Below are positions 1-12,494 of a stretch of 64,000 bases of DNA, one piece after another. A program made the translations under genes and the position numbers. The stretch's first letter is position 1. Each line of letters starts with the position of its first letter. This DNA is from Saccoglossus kowalevskii (Eukaryota; Hemichordata; Enteropneusta; Harrimaniidae). Under the pieces are notes generated by a model. The model made no database searches. It saw only the letters and a program-made list of their open reading frames with translations, and was not told the origin of the DNA. The stretch lies in the NCBI RefSeq assembly GCF_000003605.2, contig NW_003117245.1, positions 1 to 64,000 of the forward strand. The letters are read 5' to 3'.

Positions 1-22
1 TTCATCAAACTAGTCTCACTGC

Positions 23-874
23 ATGGCATACACTGTACAGCCCAGTAGGGCTACAAACCAGTCTTACTGCATGGCATACACTGTACTGCCCAGTATAGCT
101 ACAAACCAGTCTTACTGCATTGCATACATTGTACAGCCCAGTCGGGCGTCAAACCAGTCTTACTGCTTGGCATACACTGTACTGCCCAGTAGAGCTACAA
201 ACCAGTCTTACTGCATGGCATACACTGTACAGCCCAGTAGGGCTACAAATCAGTTTTACTGCTTGGCATACACTGTACAGCCCAGTTGGGCTACAAACCT
301 GTCTTACTGCATGGCATACACTGTACTGCCCAGTAGGGCTACATACCAGGCTTACTGCATGGAATACACTGTACAGCCCAGTATGGCTACAAACTAGTCT
401 TACTGCATGGTATACACTGTACAGCCCAGTAGGACTACAAACCAGTCTTACTGCATGACATATGCTGTACAGCCCAGTTGGGCTACATACCAATCTTACT
501 TCATGGCATACGCTGTACATTCCAGTTGGGATACAAACTAGTCTTACTACATGACATACACTGTACAGCCCACTAGGACTACAAACCAGTCTCACAGCAT
601 GACATACACTGTAGAGCCCAGTAGGTCGTACTGCATGGCATACACTGTACAGCCCAGAAGGGCTATATACCAGTCTTACTTCATGGCAAACGCTGTACAG
701 CCCAGTTGGGCTACAAACTAGTCTCACTGCATGGCATACACTGTACAGCCCAGTAGGGCTACAAACCAGTCTTACTGCATGGCATACTCTGTACAGCCCA
801 GTAGGGCTACATACCAGTCTTACTTCATGGCAAACGCTGTACAGCCCAGTTGGGCTACAAACTAGTCTCACTGC
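23..874 (+). repeat. HOR-A copy, 852 bp, g-subfamily
   Basis: This copy has 17 monomers of 48 bp plus one of 36 bp (599-634). The CGGGCGTC type is at 119-166, the GGAATACAC type at 359, the ACATTCCAG type at 503 and the GCAAACGCTG types at 683 and 827. The 36-bp type reads GTAGAGCCC and is followed by GGGCTATATACC, the linked marks of the g-subfamily. The next copy begins at 875 with the same monomer order. Bases 1-22 are the end of a preceding monomer. Confidence 0.93.
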
Positions 875-1774
875 ATGGCATACACTGTACAGCCCAGTAG
901 GGCTACAAACCAGTCTTACTGCATGGCATACACTGTACTGCCCAGTAGAGCTACAAACCAGTCTTACTGCATTGCATACATTGTACAGCCCAGTCGGGCG
1001 TCAAACCAGTCTTACTGCATGGCATACACTGTACTGCCCAGTAGAGCTACAAACCAGTCTTACTACATGGCATACACTGTACAGCCCAGTAGGGCTACAA
1101 ATCAGTTTTACTGCTTGGCATACACTGTACAGCCCAGTAGGGCTACAAATCAGTTTTACTGCTTGGCATACACTGTACAGCCCAGTTGGGCTACAAACCT
1201 GTCTTACTGCATGGGATACACTGTACAGCCCAGTAGGGCTACATACCAGGCTTACTGCATGGAATACACTGTACAGCCCAGTAGGGCTACAAACTAGTCT
1301 TACTGCATGGTATACACTGTACAGCCCAGTAGGACTACAAACCAGTCTTACTGCATGACATACGCTGTACAGCCCAGTTGGGCTACATACCAATCTTACT
1401 TCATGGCATACGCTGTACATTCCAGTTGGGATACAAACTAGTCTTACTACATGGCATACACTGTACAGCCCACTAGGACTACAAACCAGTCTCACAGCAT
1501 GACATACACTGTAGAGCCCAGTAGGTCGTACTGCATGGCATACACTGTACAGCCCAGAAGGGCTATATACCAGTCTTACTTCATGGCAAACGCTGTACAG
1601 CCCAGTTGGGCTACAAACTAGTCTCACTGCATGGCATACACTGTACAGCCCAGTAGGGCTACAAACCAGTCTTACTGCATGGCATACTCTGTACAGCCCA
1701 GTAGGGCTACATACCAGTCTTACTTCATGGCAAACTCTGTACAGCCCAGTTGGGCTACAAACCAGTCTTACTGC
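875..1774 (+). repeat. HOR-A copy, 900 bp, g-subfamily
   Basis: It has the same order as the copy at 23-874 but is one monomer longer: the AATCAGTTTTACTGC type is doubled at 1067 and 1115. The 36-bp monomer is at 1499-1534, exactly 900 bp (19 x 48 - 12) after the previous one. The last monomer (1727-1774) has lost the usual ACTAGT form and leads straight into module B, so the copy is joined to another module at a monomer boundary. Confidence 0.92.
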
Positions 1775-2205
1775 GTGGCATACACTGTATAGCCCAGTTG
1801 GGCTACATACCAATATTACTGCAGGGCATACACTGTACAGTCAGTTGGGCTACAAATTAGTCTTACTGCATGGCATACTCTGTACAGCCCAGTATGGCTA
1901 CAAACTAGTCTTACTGCATGGCATACTCTGTACAGCCCAGTATGGCTAAAAACCAGTCTTACTGCATGGCATACACTGTACAGCCCAGTAGAGCTACAAA
2001 CCAGTCTTACTGCATGGCATACACTGTACTGCCCAGTAGAGCTACAAACCAGTCTTACTGCATGGTATACACTGTACAGCCCAGTAGGGCTACACACCAG
2101 TCTTACTGCATGGCATACTCTGTACAGCCCAGTTGGGCTACACACCAGTCTTACCTCATGGCATACACTGTACAGCCCAGTTGGGCTACAAACTAGTCGT
2201 ACTGC
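1775..2205 (+). repeat. Module B, complete (431 bp)
   Basis: Nine monomers. The first (1775) starts GTGGCATAC and has TGTATAGCCC and CCAATATTACTGC. The second (1823-1869) is 47 bp with ACAGTCAGTTGGG. Two TATGGCTA monomers follow (1870, 1918), the second with TAAAAACC. Copies with ACACACC come next, and the last ends ACTAGTCGTACTGC. The same nine-monomer series recurs at 53750-54180; shorter versions lie elsewhere. Confidence 0.9.
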
Positions 2206-2733
2206 ATGGCATACACTGTACAGCCCAGTAGGACTACAAACCAGTTTTACTGCATGGCATACACTGTACAGCCCAGTATGGCTACAAAACAGTCTTATTG
2301 CATGGCATACTCAGTACAGCCCAGTTCGGCTACAAACTAGTCTTACTGCATGGCATAATCTGTACAGCCCAGTAGGGCTAAAAACCAGTCTCACTGCATG
2401 GCATACACTGTACAGCTCAGTAGAGCTACAAATCAGTCTTACTGCATGGCATACACTGTACTGCCCAGTAGAGCTACAAACCAGTCTAACTGCATGGCAT
2501 ACACTGTACAGCCCAGTAGGGCTACAAACCAGTCTTACTGCATGGAATACACTGTACAGCCCAGTTGGGCTACACACCAGTCTTACTGCATGGCATACTC
2601 TGTACAGCCCAGTTGTGCGACACACCAGTCCTACCTCATGGCATACACTGTACAGCCCAGTTGGGCTACACACCAGTCTTACTGCATGGCATACACTGTA
2701 CAGCCCAGTTGGGCTACAAACTAGTCGTACTGC
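2206..2733 (+). repeat. Module T, 11 monomers (528 bp)
   Basis: This ordered set of 48-bp monomers lies between B and the diverged C monomer. Diagnostic types are TCAGTACAG with GTTCGGC (2302), CATAATCTG (2350), CCAGTCTAAC (2446) and GTTGTGCGACACACC (2590). The last ends ACTAGTCGTACTGC (2686-2733). It is the longest T in the window; other copies lack one or more monomers. Confidence 0.88.
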
Positions 2734-2883
2734 ATGGTATACACTGTACAGCCCAGTTGGGCTACAAAATGGCCTTACCTAACTGTTCGACATATTTGGT
2801 ACATCCAAGTTGGGCTATAAACCATTCTTACAGCATGGGATATTCTGTACTGCCCAGTAGTGCTTACAAACCAGTCTTACTGC
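2734..2883 (+). repeat. C-I element: diverged 53-bp monomer and flanks
   Basis: The 150-bp unit is one ordinary half, a diverged 53-bp monomer and a 49-bp monomer. It carries AAAATGGCC, then CTGTTCGACATATTTGG, ACATCCAAG, TTACAGCATGGG and TAGTGCTTAC. It is the most diverged sequence type in the array but still lies in frame with the flanking monomers by its GTTGGGCTA segments. It is therefore best read as an old or rapidly changed monomer, not an insertion. Confidence 0.88.
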
Positions 2884-5439
2884 ATTGCATACACTGTACT
2901 GCCCAGTAGAGCTACAAACCAGTCTTACTGCATTGCATACATTGTACAGCCCAGTCGGGCGTCAAACCAGTCTTACTGCATGGCATACACTGTACTGCCC
3001 AGTAGAGCTACAAACCAGTCTTACTGCATGGCATACACTGTACAGCCCAGTAGGGCTACAAATCAGTTTTACTGCTTGGCATACACTGTACAGCCCAGAT
3101 GGGCTACAAACCTGTCTTACTGCATGGCATACACTGTACAGCCCAGTAGGGCTACATACCAGGCTTACTGCATGGAATACACTGTACAGCCCAGTATGGC
3201 TACAAACTAGTCTTACTGCATGGTATACACTGTACAGCCCAGTAGGACTACAAACCAGTCTTACTGCATGACATACGCTGTACAGCCCAGTTGGGCTACA
3301 TACCAATCTTACTTCATGGCATACGCTGTACATTCCAGTTGGGATACAAACTAGTCTTACTACATGACATACACTGTACAGCCCACTAGGACTACAAACC
3401 AGTCTCACAGCATGACATACACTGTAAAGCCCAGTAGGTCGTACTGCATGGCATGCACTGTACAGCCCAGAAGGGGTACATACCAGTCTTACTTCATGGC
3501 AAACGCTGTACAGCCCAGTTGGGCTACAAACTAGTCTCACTGCATGGCATACACTGTACAGCCCAGTAGGGCTACAAACCAGTCTTACTGCATGGCATAC
3601 TCTGTACAGCCCAGTAGGGCTACATACCAGTCTTACTTCATGGCAAACGCTGTACAGCCCAGTTGGGCTACAAACTAGTCTTACTGCATGGCATACACTG
3701 TACTGCCCAGTAGAGCTACAAACCAGTCTTACTGCATTGCATACATTGTACAGCCCAGTCGGGCGTCAAACCAGTCTTAGTGCATGGCATATACTGTACT
3801 GTCCAGTAGAGCTACAAACCAGTCTTACTGCATGGCATACACTGTACAGCCCAGTAGGGCTACAAATCAGTTTTACTGCTTGGCATACACTGTACAGCCC
3901 AGTTGGGCTACAAACCTGTCTTACTGCATGGCATACACTGTACAGCCCAGTAGGGCTACATACCAGGCTTACTGCATGGAATACACTGTACAGCCCAGTA
4001 GGGCTACAAACTAGTCTTACTGCATGGTATACACTGTACAGCCCAGTAGGACTACAAACCAGTCTTACTGCATGACATACGCTGTACAGCCCAGTTGGGC
4101 TACATACCAATCTTACTGCATGGCATACACTGTACTGCCCAGTAGAGCTACAAACCAGTCTTACTGCTTGGCATACACTGTACAGCCCAGTTGGGCTACA
4201 AACCTGTCTTACTGCATGGCATACACTGTACAGCCCAGTAGGGCTACATACCAGCCTTACTGCATGGAATACACTGTACAGCCCAGTAGGACTACAAATC
4301 AGTTTTACTGCTTGGCATACACTGTACAGCCCAGTTGGGCTACAAACCTGTCTTACTGCATGGCATACACTGTACAGCCCAGTAGGGCTACATACCAGGC
4401 TTACTGCATGGAATACACTGTACAGCCCAGTAGGGCTACAAACTAGTCTTACTGCATGGTATACACTGTACAGCCCAGTAGGATAACAAACCAGTCTTAC
4501 TGCATGACATACGCTGTACAGCCCAGTTGGGCTACATACCAATCTTACTTCATGGCATACGCTGTACATTCCAGTTGGGATACAAACTAGTCTTACTACA
4601 TGACATACACTGTACAGCCCACTAGGACTACAAACCAGTCTCACAGCATGACATACACTGTAAAGCCCAGTAGGTCGTACTGCATGGCATACACTGTACA
4701 GCCCAGAAGGGCTACATACCAGTCTTACTTCATGGCAAACGCTGTACAGCCCAGTTGGGCTACAAACTAGTCTCACTGCATGGCATACACTGTACAGCCC
4801 AGTAGGGCTACAAACCAGTCTTACTGCATGGCATACTATGTACAGCCCAGTAGGGCTACCTACCAGTCTTACTGCTTGGCATACACTGTACAGCCCAGTT
4901 GGGCTACAAACTAGTCTTACTGCATGGCATACTCTGTACAGCCCAGTTGGGCTACAAACTAGTCTTACTGCATGGTATACACTGTACAGCCCAGTAGGGC
5001 TACAAATCAGTTTTACTGCTTGGCATACACTGTACAGCCCAGTTGGGCTACAAACCTGTCTTACTGCATGGCATACACTGTACAGCCCAGTAGGGCTACA
5101 TACCAGGCTTACTGCATGGAATACACTGTACAGCCCAGTAGGGCTACAAACTAGTCTTACTGCATGGTATACACTGTACAGCCCAGTAGGACTACAAACC
5201 AGTCTTACTGCATGACATACGCTGTACAGCCCAGTTGGGCTACATACCAATCTTACTTCATGGCATACGCTGTACATTCCAGTTGGGATACAAACTAGTC
5301 TTACTACATGACATACACTGTACAGCCCACTAGGACTACAAACCAGTCTCACAGCATGACATACACTGTAAAGCCCAGTAGGTCGTACTGCATGGCAAAC
5401 GCTGTACAGCCCAGTTGGGCTACAAACTAGTCTTACTGC
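2884..5439 (+). repeat. HOR-A run with three 36-bp markers
   Basis: 36-bp monomers lie at 3412, 4648 and 5356, spaced 1,236 and 708 bp, both 48n-12. Copies differ by whole monomers: the middle one has repeated five-monomer pieces around 4120-4455, and the last is a short 708-bp version. The 36-bp types read GTAAAGCCC followed by TACATACC (a-subfamily). The run passes into module E at 5440 without any foreign sequence. Confidence 0.9.
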
Positions 5440-6158
5440 ATGGTATACACTGTACAGCCCAGTAGGACTACAAACCAGTCTTACTGCATGACATACGCTG
5501 TACAGCCCAGTTGGGCTACATACCAATCTTACTGCATGGCATACACTGTACTGCCCAGTAGAGCTACAAACCAGTCTTACTGCATTGCATACATTGTACA
5601 GCCCAGTCGGGCGTCAAACCAGTCTTACTGCATGGCATACACTGTACAGCCCAGTAGGGCTACATACCAGTCTTACTGCATGGCATACACTGTACAGCCT
5701 AGTAGGACTACAAAACAGTCTTACTGCATGGCATACACTGTACAGCCTAGCAGGGCTACATACCAGTCTCACTGCATGGCATACACTGTACAGCCCAGTA
5801 GGACTAAACCAGTTTTACTGCATGGCATACACTGTACAGCCCAGTAGAGCTACAAAGCAGTCTTACTGCATGGCATGCTCTGTACAGCCCAGTAGGGCTA
5901 TATACCAGTCATTACTTCATGGCAAACGCTGTACAGCCCAGTTGGGCTACAAACTAGTCTCACTGCATGGCATACACTGTACAGCCCAGTAGGGCTACAA
6001 ACCAGTCTTACTGCATGGCATACACTGTACAGCCCAGTAGGACTACAAAACAGTCTTACTGCATGGCATACAATGTACAGCCCAGTTGGGCTATAAACTA
6101 GTCTTACTGCATGGCATACTCTGTACAGCCCAGTTGGGCTACAAACTAGTCTTACTGC
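5440..6158 (+). repeat. Module E, 719 bp (first full-length copy)
   Basis: It starts with four HOR-A-type monomers (GGTATAC, TACGCTG, ACTGCCC and CGGGCGTC types). Then come a TACATACC type, CCTAGTAGG (5680), CCTAGCAGG (5728), the 46-bp GGACTAAACCAG monomer (5776-5821), a 49-bp GTCATTACTTC monomer (5870-5918) and an ACAATGTAC monomer (6063). Copies of identical length and order are at 11776-12494 and 32019-32737. Confidence 0.9.
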
Positions 6159-8066
6159 ATGGTATACACTGTACAGCCCAGTAGGGCTACAAATCAGTTT
6201 TACTGCTTGGCATACACTGTACAGCCCAGTTGGGCTACAAACCTGTCTTACTGCATGGCATACACTGTACAGCCCAGTAGGGCTACATACCAGGCTTACT
6301 GCATGGAATACACTGTACAGCCCAGTAGGGCTACAAACTAGTCTTACTGCATGGTATACACTGTACAGCCCAGTAGGACTACAAACCAGTCTTACTGCAT
6401 GACATATGCTGTACAGCCCAGTTGGGCTACATACCAATCTTACTTCATGGCATACGCTGTACATTCCAGTTGGGATACAAACTAGTCTTACTACATGACA
6501 TACACTGTACAGCCCACTAGGACTACAAACCAGTCTCACAGCATGACATACACTGTAAAGCCCAGTAGGTCGTACTGCATGGCATACACTGTACAGCCCA
6601 GAAGGGCTACATACCAGTCTTACTTCATGGCAAACGCTGTACAGCCCAGTTGGGCTACAAACTAGTCTCACTGCATGGCATACACTGTACAGCCCAGTAG
6701 GGCTACAAACCAGTCTTACTGCATGGCATACTCTGTACAGCCCAGTAGGGCTACATACCAGTCTTACTTCATGACAAACGCTGTACAGCCCAGTTGGGCT
6801 ACAAACTAGTCTTACTGCATGGCATACACTGTACTGCCCAGTAGAGCTACAAACCAGTCTTACTGCATTGCATACATTGTACAGCCCAGTCGGGCGTCAA
6901 ACCAGTCTTACTGCATGGCATACACTGTACAGCCCAGTAGGGCTACAAATCAGTTTTATTGCTTGGCATACACTTTACAGCCCAGTTGGGCTACAAACCT
7001 GTCTTACTGCATGGTATACACTGTACAGCCCAGTAGGACTACAAACCAGTCTTACTGCATGACATACGCTGTACAGCCCAGTTGGGCTACATACCAATCT
7101 TACTGCATGGCATACACTGTACTGCCCAGTAGAGCTACAAACCAGTCTTACTGCATTGCATACATTGTACAGCCCAGTCGGGCGTCAAACCAGTCTTACT
7201 GCATGGCATACACTGTACTGTCCAGTAGAGCTACAAACCAGTCTTACTGCATGGCATACACTGTACAGCCCAGTAGGGCTACAAACCGGTCTTACTGCAT
7301 GGCATACACTGTACAGCCCAGTAGGGCTACAAACCGGTCTTACTGCATGGCATACACTGTACTGCCCAGTAGAGCTACAAACCAGTCTTACTGCTTGGCA
7401 TACACTGTACAGCCCAGTTGGGCTACAAACCGGTCTTACTGCATGGCATACACTGTACAGCCCAGTTGGGCTACAAACCAGTCTTACTGCATGGCATACA
7501 CTGTACAGCCCAGTAGGGCTACATACCAGGCTTACTGCATGGAATACACTGTACAGCCCAGTAGGGCTACAAACTAGTCTTACTGCATGGTATACACTGT
7601 ACAGCCAAGTAGGACTACAAACCAGTCTTACTGCATGACATACGCTGTACAGCCCAGTTGGGCTACATACCAATCTTACTGCATGGCATACACTGTACTG
7701 CCCAGTAGAGCTACAAACCAGTCTTACTGCATTGCATACATTGTACAGCCCAGTCGGGCGTCAAACCAGTCTTACTGCATGGCATACACTGTACTGTCCA
7801 GTAGAGCTACAAACCAGTCTTACTGCATGGCATACACTGTACAGCCCAGTAGGGCTACAAATCAGTTTTACTGCTTGGCATAAACTGTACAGCCCAGTTG
7901 GGCTACAAACCTGTCTTACTGCATGGCATACACTGTACAGCCCAGTAGGGCTACAAACCAGTCTTACTGCATGGCATACTCTGTACAGCCCAGTAGGGCT
8001 ACATACCAGTCTTACTTCATGGCAAACGCTGTACAGCCCAGTTGGGCTACAAACTAGTCTCACTGC
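6159..8066 (+). repeat. HOR-A run with AACCGGTC variant block
   Basis: One 36-bp marker is at 6543. From 7107 the order is rearranged, with repeated starts of the CGGGCGTC type at 6867, 7155 and 7731. Three monomers carry AACCGGTC (7251, 7299, 7395), a variant otherwise rare. The same block returns near 24.9 and 63.3 kb. The monomer at 7875 reads GGCATAAACTG, a mark of the g-subfamily. Confidence 0.87.
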
Positions 8067-8967
8067 ATGGCATACACTGTACAGCCCAGTAGGGCTACAA
8101 ACCAGTCTTACTGCATGGCATACTCTGTACAGCCCAGTAGGGCTACATACCAGTCATTACTTCATGGCAAACGCTGTACAGCCCAGTTGGGCTACAAACT
8201 AGTCTCACTGCATGGCATACACTGTACAGCCCAGTAGGGCTACAAACCAGTCTTACTGCATGGCATACACTGTACAGCCCAGTAGGACTACAAAACAGTC
8301 TTACTGCATGGCATACAATGTACAGCCCAGTTGGGCTACAAACTAGTCTTACTGCATGGCATACTCTGTACAGCCCAGTTGGGCTACAAACTAGTCTTAC
8401 TGCATGGTATACACTGTACAGCCCAGTAGGGCTACAAATCAGTTTTACTGCTTGGCATACACTGTACAGCCCAGTTGGGCTACAAACCTGTCTTACTGCA
8501 TGGCATACACTGTACAGCCCAGTAGGACTACAAACCAGTCTTACTGCATGGAATACACTGTACAGCCCAGTTGGGCTACAAACCAGTCTTACTGCATGGC
8601 ATACACTGTACAGCCCAGTAGGGCTACATACCAGGCTTACTGCGTGGAATGCACTGTACAGCCCAGTAGGGCTACAAACTAGTCTTACTGCATGGTATAC
8701 ACTGTACAGCCCAGTAGGACTACAAACCAGTCTTACTGCATGACATACGCTGTACAGCCCAGTTGGGATACAAACTAGTCTTACTACATGACATACACTG
8801 TACAGCCCACTAGGACTACAAACCAGTCTCACAGCATGACATACACTGTAAAGCCCAGTAGGTCGTACTGCATGGCATACACTGTACAGCCCAGAAGGGC
8901 TACATACCAGTCTTACTTCATGGCAAACGCTGTACAGCCCAGTTGGGCTACAAACTAGTCTCACTGC
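8067..8967 (+). repeat. 901-bp tandem duplication, unit 1
   Basis: This 901-bp unit (19 x 48 - 12 + 1) contains one 36-bp monomer (8836) and one 49-bp GTCATTACTTC monomer (8115-8163). It is followed at once by a near-identical copy. Both copies have an ACTGCGTGGAATGCACTG variant and a hybrid monomer in which the usual TACATACC and ACATTCCAG types are fused (around 8750). Confidence 0.93.
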
Positions 8968-9868
8968 ATGGCATACACTGTACAGCCCAGTAGGGCTACA
9001 AACCAGTCTTACTGCATGGCATACTCTGTACAGCCCAGTAGGGCTACATACCAGTCATTACTTCATGGCAAACGCTGTACAGCCCAGTTGGGCTACAAAC
9101 TAGTCTCACTGCATGGCATACACTGTACAGCCCAGTAGGGCTACAAACCAGTCTTACTGCATGGCATACACTGTACAGCCCAGTAGTACTACAAAACAGT
9201 CTTACTGCATGGCATACAATGTACAGCCCAGTTGGGCTACAAACTAGTCTTACTGCATGGCATACTCTGTACAGCCCAGTTGGGCTACAAACTAGTCTTA
9301 CTGCATGGTATACACTGTACAGCCCAGTAGGGCTACAAATCAGTTTTACTGCTTGGCATACACTGTACAGCCCAGTTGGGCTACAAACCTGTCTTACTGC
9401 ATGGCATACACTGTACAGCCCAGTAGGACTACAAACCAGTCTTACTGCATGGAATACACTGTACAGCCCAGTTGGGCTACAAACCAGTCTTACTGCATGG
9501 CATACACTGTACAGCCCAGTAGGGCTACATACCAGGCTTACTGCGTGGAATGCACTGTACAGCCCAGTAGGGCTACAAACTAGTCTTACTGCATGGTATA
9601 CACTGTACAGCCCAGTAGGACTACAAACCAGTCTTACTGCATGACATACGCTGTACAGCCCAGTTGGGATACAAACTAGTCTTACTACATGACATACACT
9701 GTACAGCCCACTAGGACTACAAACCAGTCTCACAGCATGACATACACTGTAAAGCCCAGTAGGTCGTACTGCATGGCATACACTGTACAGCCCAGAAGGG
9801 CTACATACCAGTCTTACTTCATGGCAAACGCTGTACAGCCCAGTTGGGCTACAAACTAGTCTCACTGC
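8968..9868 (+). repeat. 901-bp tandem duplication, unit 2
   Basis: Second copy of the preceding unit. Reading the two side by side I found a single difference: GTAGGACTAC at about 8283 against GTAGTACTAC at about 9184. The 36-bp monomer is at 9737. After 9868 the next monomers resemble the unit start but lack the extra base of the 49-bp monomer, which marks the end of the duplication. Confidence 0.93.
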
Positions 9869-10300
9869 ATGGCATACACTGTACAGCCCAGTAGGGCTAC
9901 AAACCAGTCTTACTGCATGGCATACTCTGTACAGCCCAGTAGGGCTACATACCAGTCTTACTTCATGGCAAACGCTGTACAGCCCAGTTGGGCTACAAAC
10001 TAGTCTTACTGCATGGCATACACTGTGCTGCCCAGTAGAGCTACAAACCAGTCTTACTGCATTGCATACATTGTACAGCCCAGTCGGGCGTCAAACCAGT
10101 CTTACTGCATGGCATACACTGTACTGTCCAGTAGAGCTACAAACCAGTCTTACTGCATGGCATACACTGTACAGCCCAGTTGGGCTACAAACCTGTCTTA
10201 CTGCATGGCATACACTGTACAGCCCAGTAGGGCTACATACCAGGCTTTCTGCATGGAATACACTGTACAGCCCAGTAGGGCTACAAACTAGTCTTACTGC
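9869..10300 (+). repeat. HOR-A partial copy
   Basis: Nine monomers of HOR-A order (CGGGCGTC type at 10061, GTCCAGTAGAG type at 10109) link the 901-bp duplication to a shortened module E. The AATCAGTTTTAC type is missing. The CCAGGC type ends CTTTCTGC at about 10248, a variant also found in the next HOR-A copy at about 11723, showing the two are close relatives. Confidence 0.85.
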
Positions 10301-10971
10301 ATGGTATACACTGTACAGCCCAGTAGGACTACAAACCAGTCTTACTGCATGACATACGCTGTACAGCCCAGTTGGGCTACATACCAATCTTACTGCATGG
10401 CATACACTGTACTGCCCAGTAGAGCTACAAACCAGTCTTACTGCATTGCATACATTGTACAGCCCAGTCGGGCGTCAAACCAGTCTTACTGCATGGCATA
10501 CACTGTACAGCCCAGTAGGGCTACATACCAGTCTTACTGCATGGCATACACTGTACAGCCTAGTAGGACTACAAAACAGTCTTACTGCATGGCATACACT
10601 GTACAGCCTAGCAGGGCTACATACCAGTCTCACTGCATGGCATACACTGTACAGCCCAGTAGGACTAAACCAGTTTTACTGCATGGCATACACTGTACAG
10701 CCCAGTAGGGCTATATACCAGTCATTACTTCATGGCAAACGCTGTACAGCCCAGTTGGGCTACAAACTAGTCTCACTGCATGGCATACACTGTACAGCCC
10801 AGTAGGGCTACAAACCAGTCTTACTGCATGGCATACACTGTACAGCCCAGTAGGACTACAAAACAGTCTTACTGCATGGCATACAATGTACAGCCCAGTT
10901 GGGCTACAAACTAGTCTTACTGCATGGCATACTCTGTACAGCCCAGTTGGGCTACAAACTAGTCTTACTGC
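10301..10971 (+). repeat. Module E, short form (671 bp)
   Basis: Same series as the 719-bp E modules, but exactly one 48-bp monomer shorter: the 46-bp GGACTAAACCAG monomer (10637-10682) is followed directly by the 49-bp GTCATTACTTC monomer (10683-10731). Confidence 0.88.
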
Positions 10972-11775
10972 ATGGTATACACTGTACAGCCCAGTGGGGA
11001 TACAAATCAGTTTTACTGCTTGGCATACACTGTACAGCCCAGTTGGGCTACAAACCTGTCTTAGTGCATGGCATACACTGTACAGCCCAGTAGGGCTACA
11101 TACCAGGCTTACTGCATGGAATACACTGTACAGCCCAGTAGGGCTACAAACTAGTCTCACTGCATGGCATACACTGTACAGCCCACTAGGACTACAAACC
11201 AGTCTCACAGCATGACATACACTGTAAAGCCCAGTAGGTCGTACTGCATGGCATACACTGTACAGCCCAGAAGGGCTACATACCAGTCTTACTTCATGGC
11301 AAACGCTGTACAGCCCAGTTGGGCTACAAACTAGTCTCACGGCATGGCATACACTGTACAGCCCAGTAGGGCTACAAACCAGTCTTACTGCATGGCATAC
11401 TCTGTACAGCCCAGTAGGGCTACATACCAGTCTTACTTCATGGCAAACGCTGTACAGCCCAGTTGGGCTACAAACTAGTCTTACTGCATGGCATACACTG
11501 TACTGCCCAGTAGAGCTACAAACCAGTCTCACTGCATTGCATACATTGTACAGCCCAGTCGGGCGTCAAACCAGTCTTACTGCATGGCATACACTGTACA
11601 GCCCAGTAGGGCTACAAATCAGTTTTATTGCTTGGCATACACTGTACAGCCCAGTTGGGCTACAAACCTGTCTTACTGCATGGCATACACTGTACAGCCC
11701 AGTAGGGCTACATACCAGGCTTTCTGCATGGAATACACTGTACAGCCCAGTAGGGCTACAAACTAGTCTTACTGC
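10972..11775 (+). repeat. HOR-A copy, 804 bp, between two E modules
   Basis: One 36-bp marker at 11212. The copy is short of several mid-HOR monomers (the GGTATAC and ACATTCCAG types are missing) but carries extra monomers at its end. Together with the neighbouring E modules it makes a 1,475-bp E plus HOR-A unit, the distance from 10301 to 11776. Confidence 0.85.
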
Positions 11776-12494
11776 ATGGTATACACTGTACAGCCCAGTA
11801 GGACTACAAACCAGTCTTACTGCATGACATACGCTGTACAGCCCAGTTGGGCTACATACCAATCTTACTGCATGGCATACACTGTACTGCCCAGTAGAGC
11901 TACAAACCAGTCTTACTGCATTGCATACATTGTACAGCCCAGTCGGGCGTCAAACCAGTCTTACTGCATGGCATACACTGTACAGCCCAGTAGGGCTACA
12001 TACCAGTCTTACTGCATGGCATACACTGTACAGCCTAGTAGGACTACAAAACAGTCTTACTGCATGGCATACACTGTACAGCCTAGCAGGGCTACATACC
12101 AGTGTCACTGCATGGCATACACTGTACAGCCCAGTAGGACTAAACCAGTTTTACTGCATGGCATACACTGTACAGCCCAGTAGGGCTACAAACCAGTCTT
12201 ACTGCATGGCATGCTCTGTACAGCCCAGTAGGGCTATATACCAGTCATTACTTCATGGCAAACGCTGTACAGCCCAGTTGGGCTACAAACTAGTCTCACT
12301 GCATGGCATACACTGTACAGCCCAGTAGGGCTACAAACCAGTCTTACTGCATGGCATACACTGTACAGCCTAGTAGGACTACAAAACAGTCTTACTGCAT
12401 GGCATACAATGTACAGCCCAGTTGGGCTACAAACTAGTCTTACTGCATGGCATACTCTGTACAGCCCAGTTGGGCTACAAACTAGTCTTACTGC
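11776..12494 (+). repeat. Module E, 719 bp (second full-length copy)
   Basis: Same length and monomer order as 5440-6158 and 32019-32737. The 46-bp monomer is at 12112-12157 and the 49-bp one at 12206-12254. Private changes include CCAGTGTCACTGC near 12102 and CCTAGTAGG at about 12369. Confidence 0.9.

Noticed and set aside
503-550. CENP-B-box-like site in the ACATTCCAGTTGGGATAC monomer
   Set aside because: It lacks the essential TTCG and CGGG core bases of the CENP-B box; only a loose resemblance.
875-922. Conserved RNA hairpin AGCCC-AGTA-GGGCT
   Set aside because: Common variants such as ACTGCCC with GTAGAGC, or GTAGGAC, break the stem without matching changes on the other arm, so there is no compensatory evidence for selection on RNA structure.
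1775-1822. TATA-box promoter in TGTATAGCCC or GTATACACTGTATAG
   Set aside because: Short AT runs recur as monomer variants with no start site or gene downstream.
2781-2806. The C core as an inserted foreign element
   Set aside because: No target-site duplication or terminal repeats. The core is flanked by monomer sequence in register and aligns over its length as a diverged 53-bp monomer.
3766-5526. A 586-codon minus-strand frame and the many plus-strand frames reading MAYTVQPSRATNQSYC
   Set aside because: These are readings of the same 48-bp monomer; plus frames are cut at fixed ACTAGT monomers. No independent evidence of coding.
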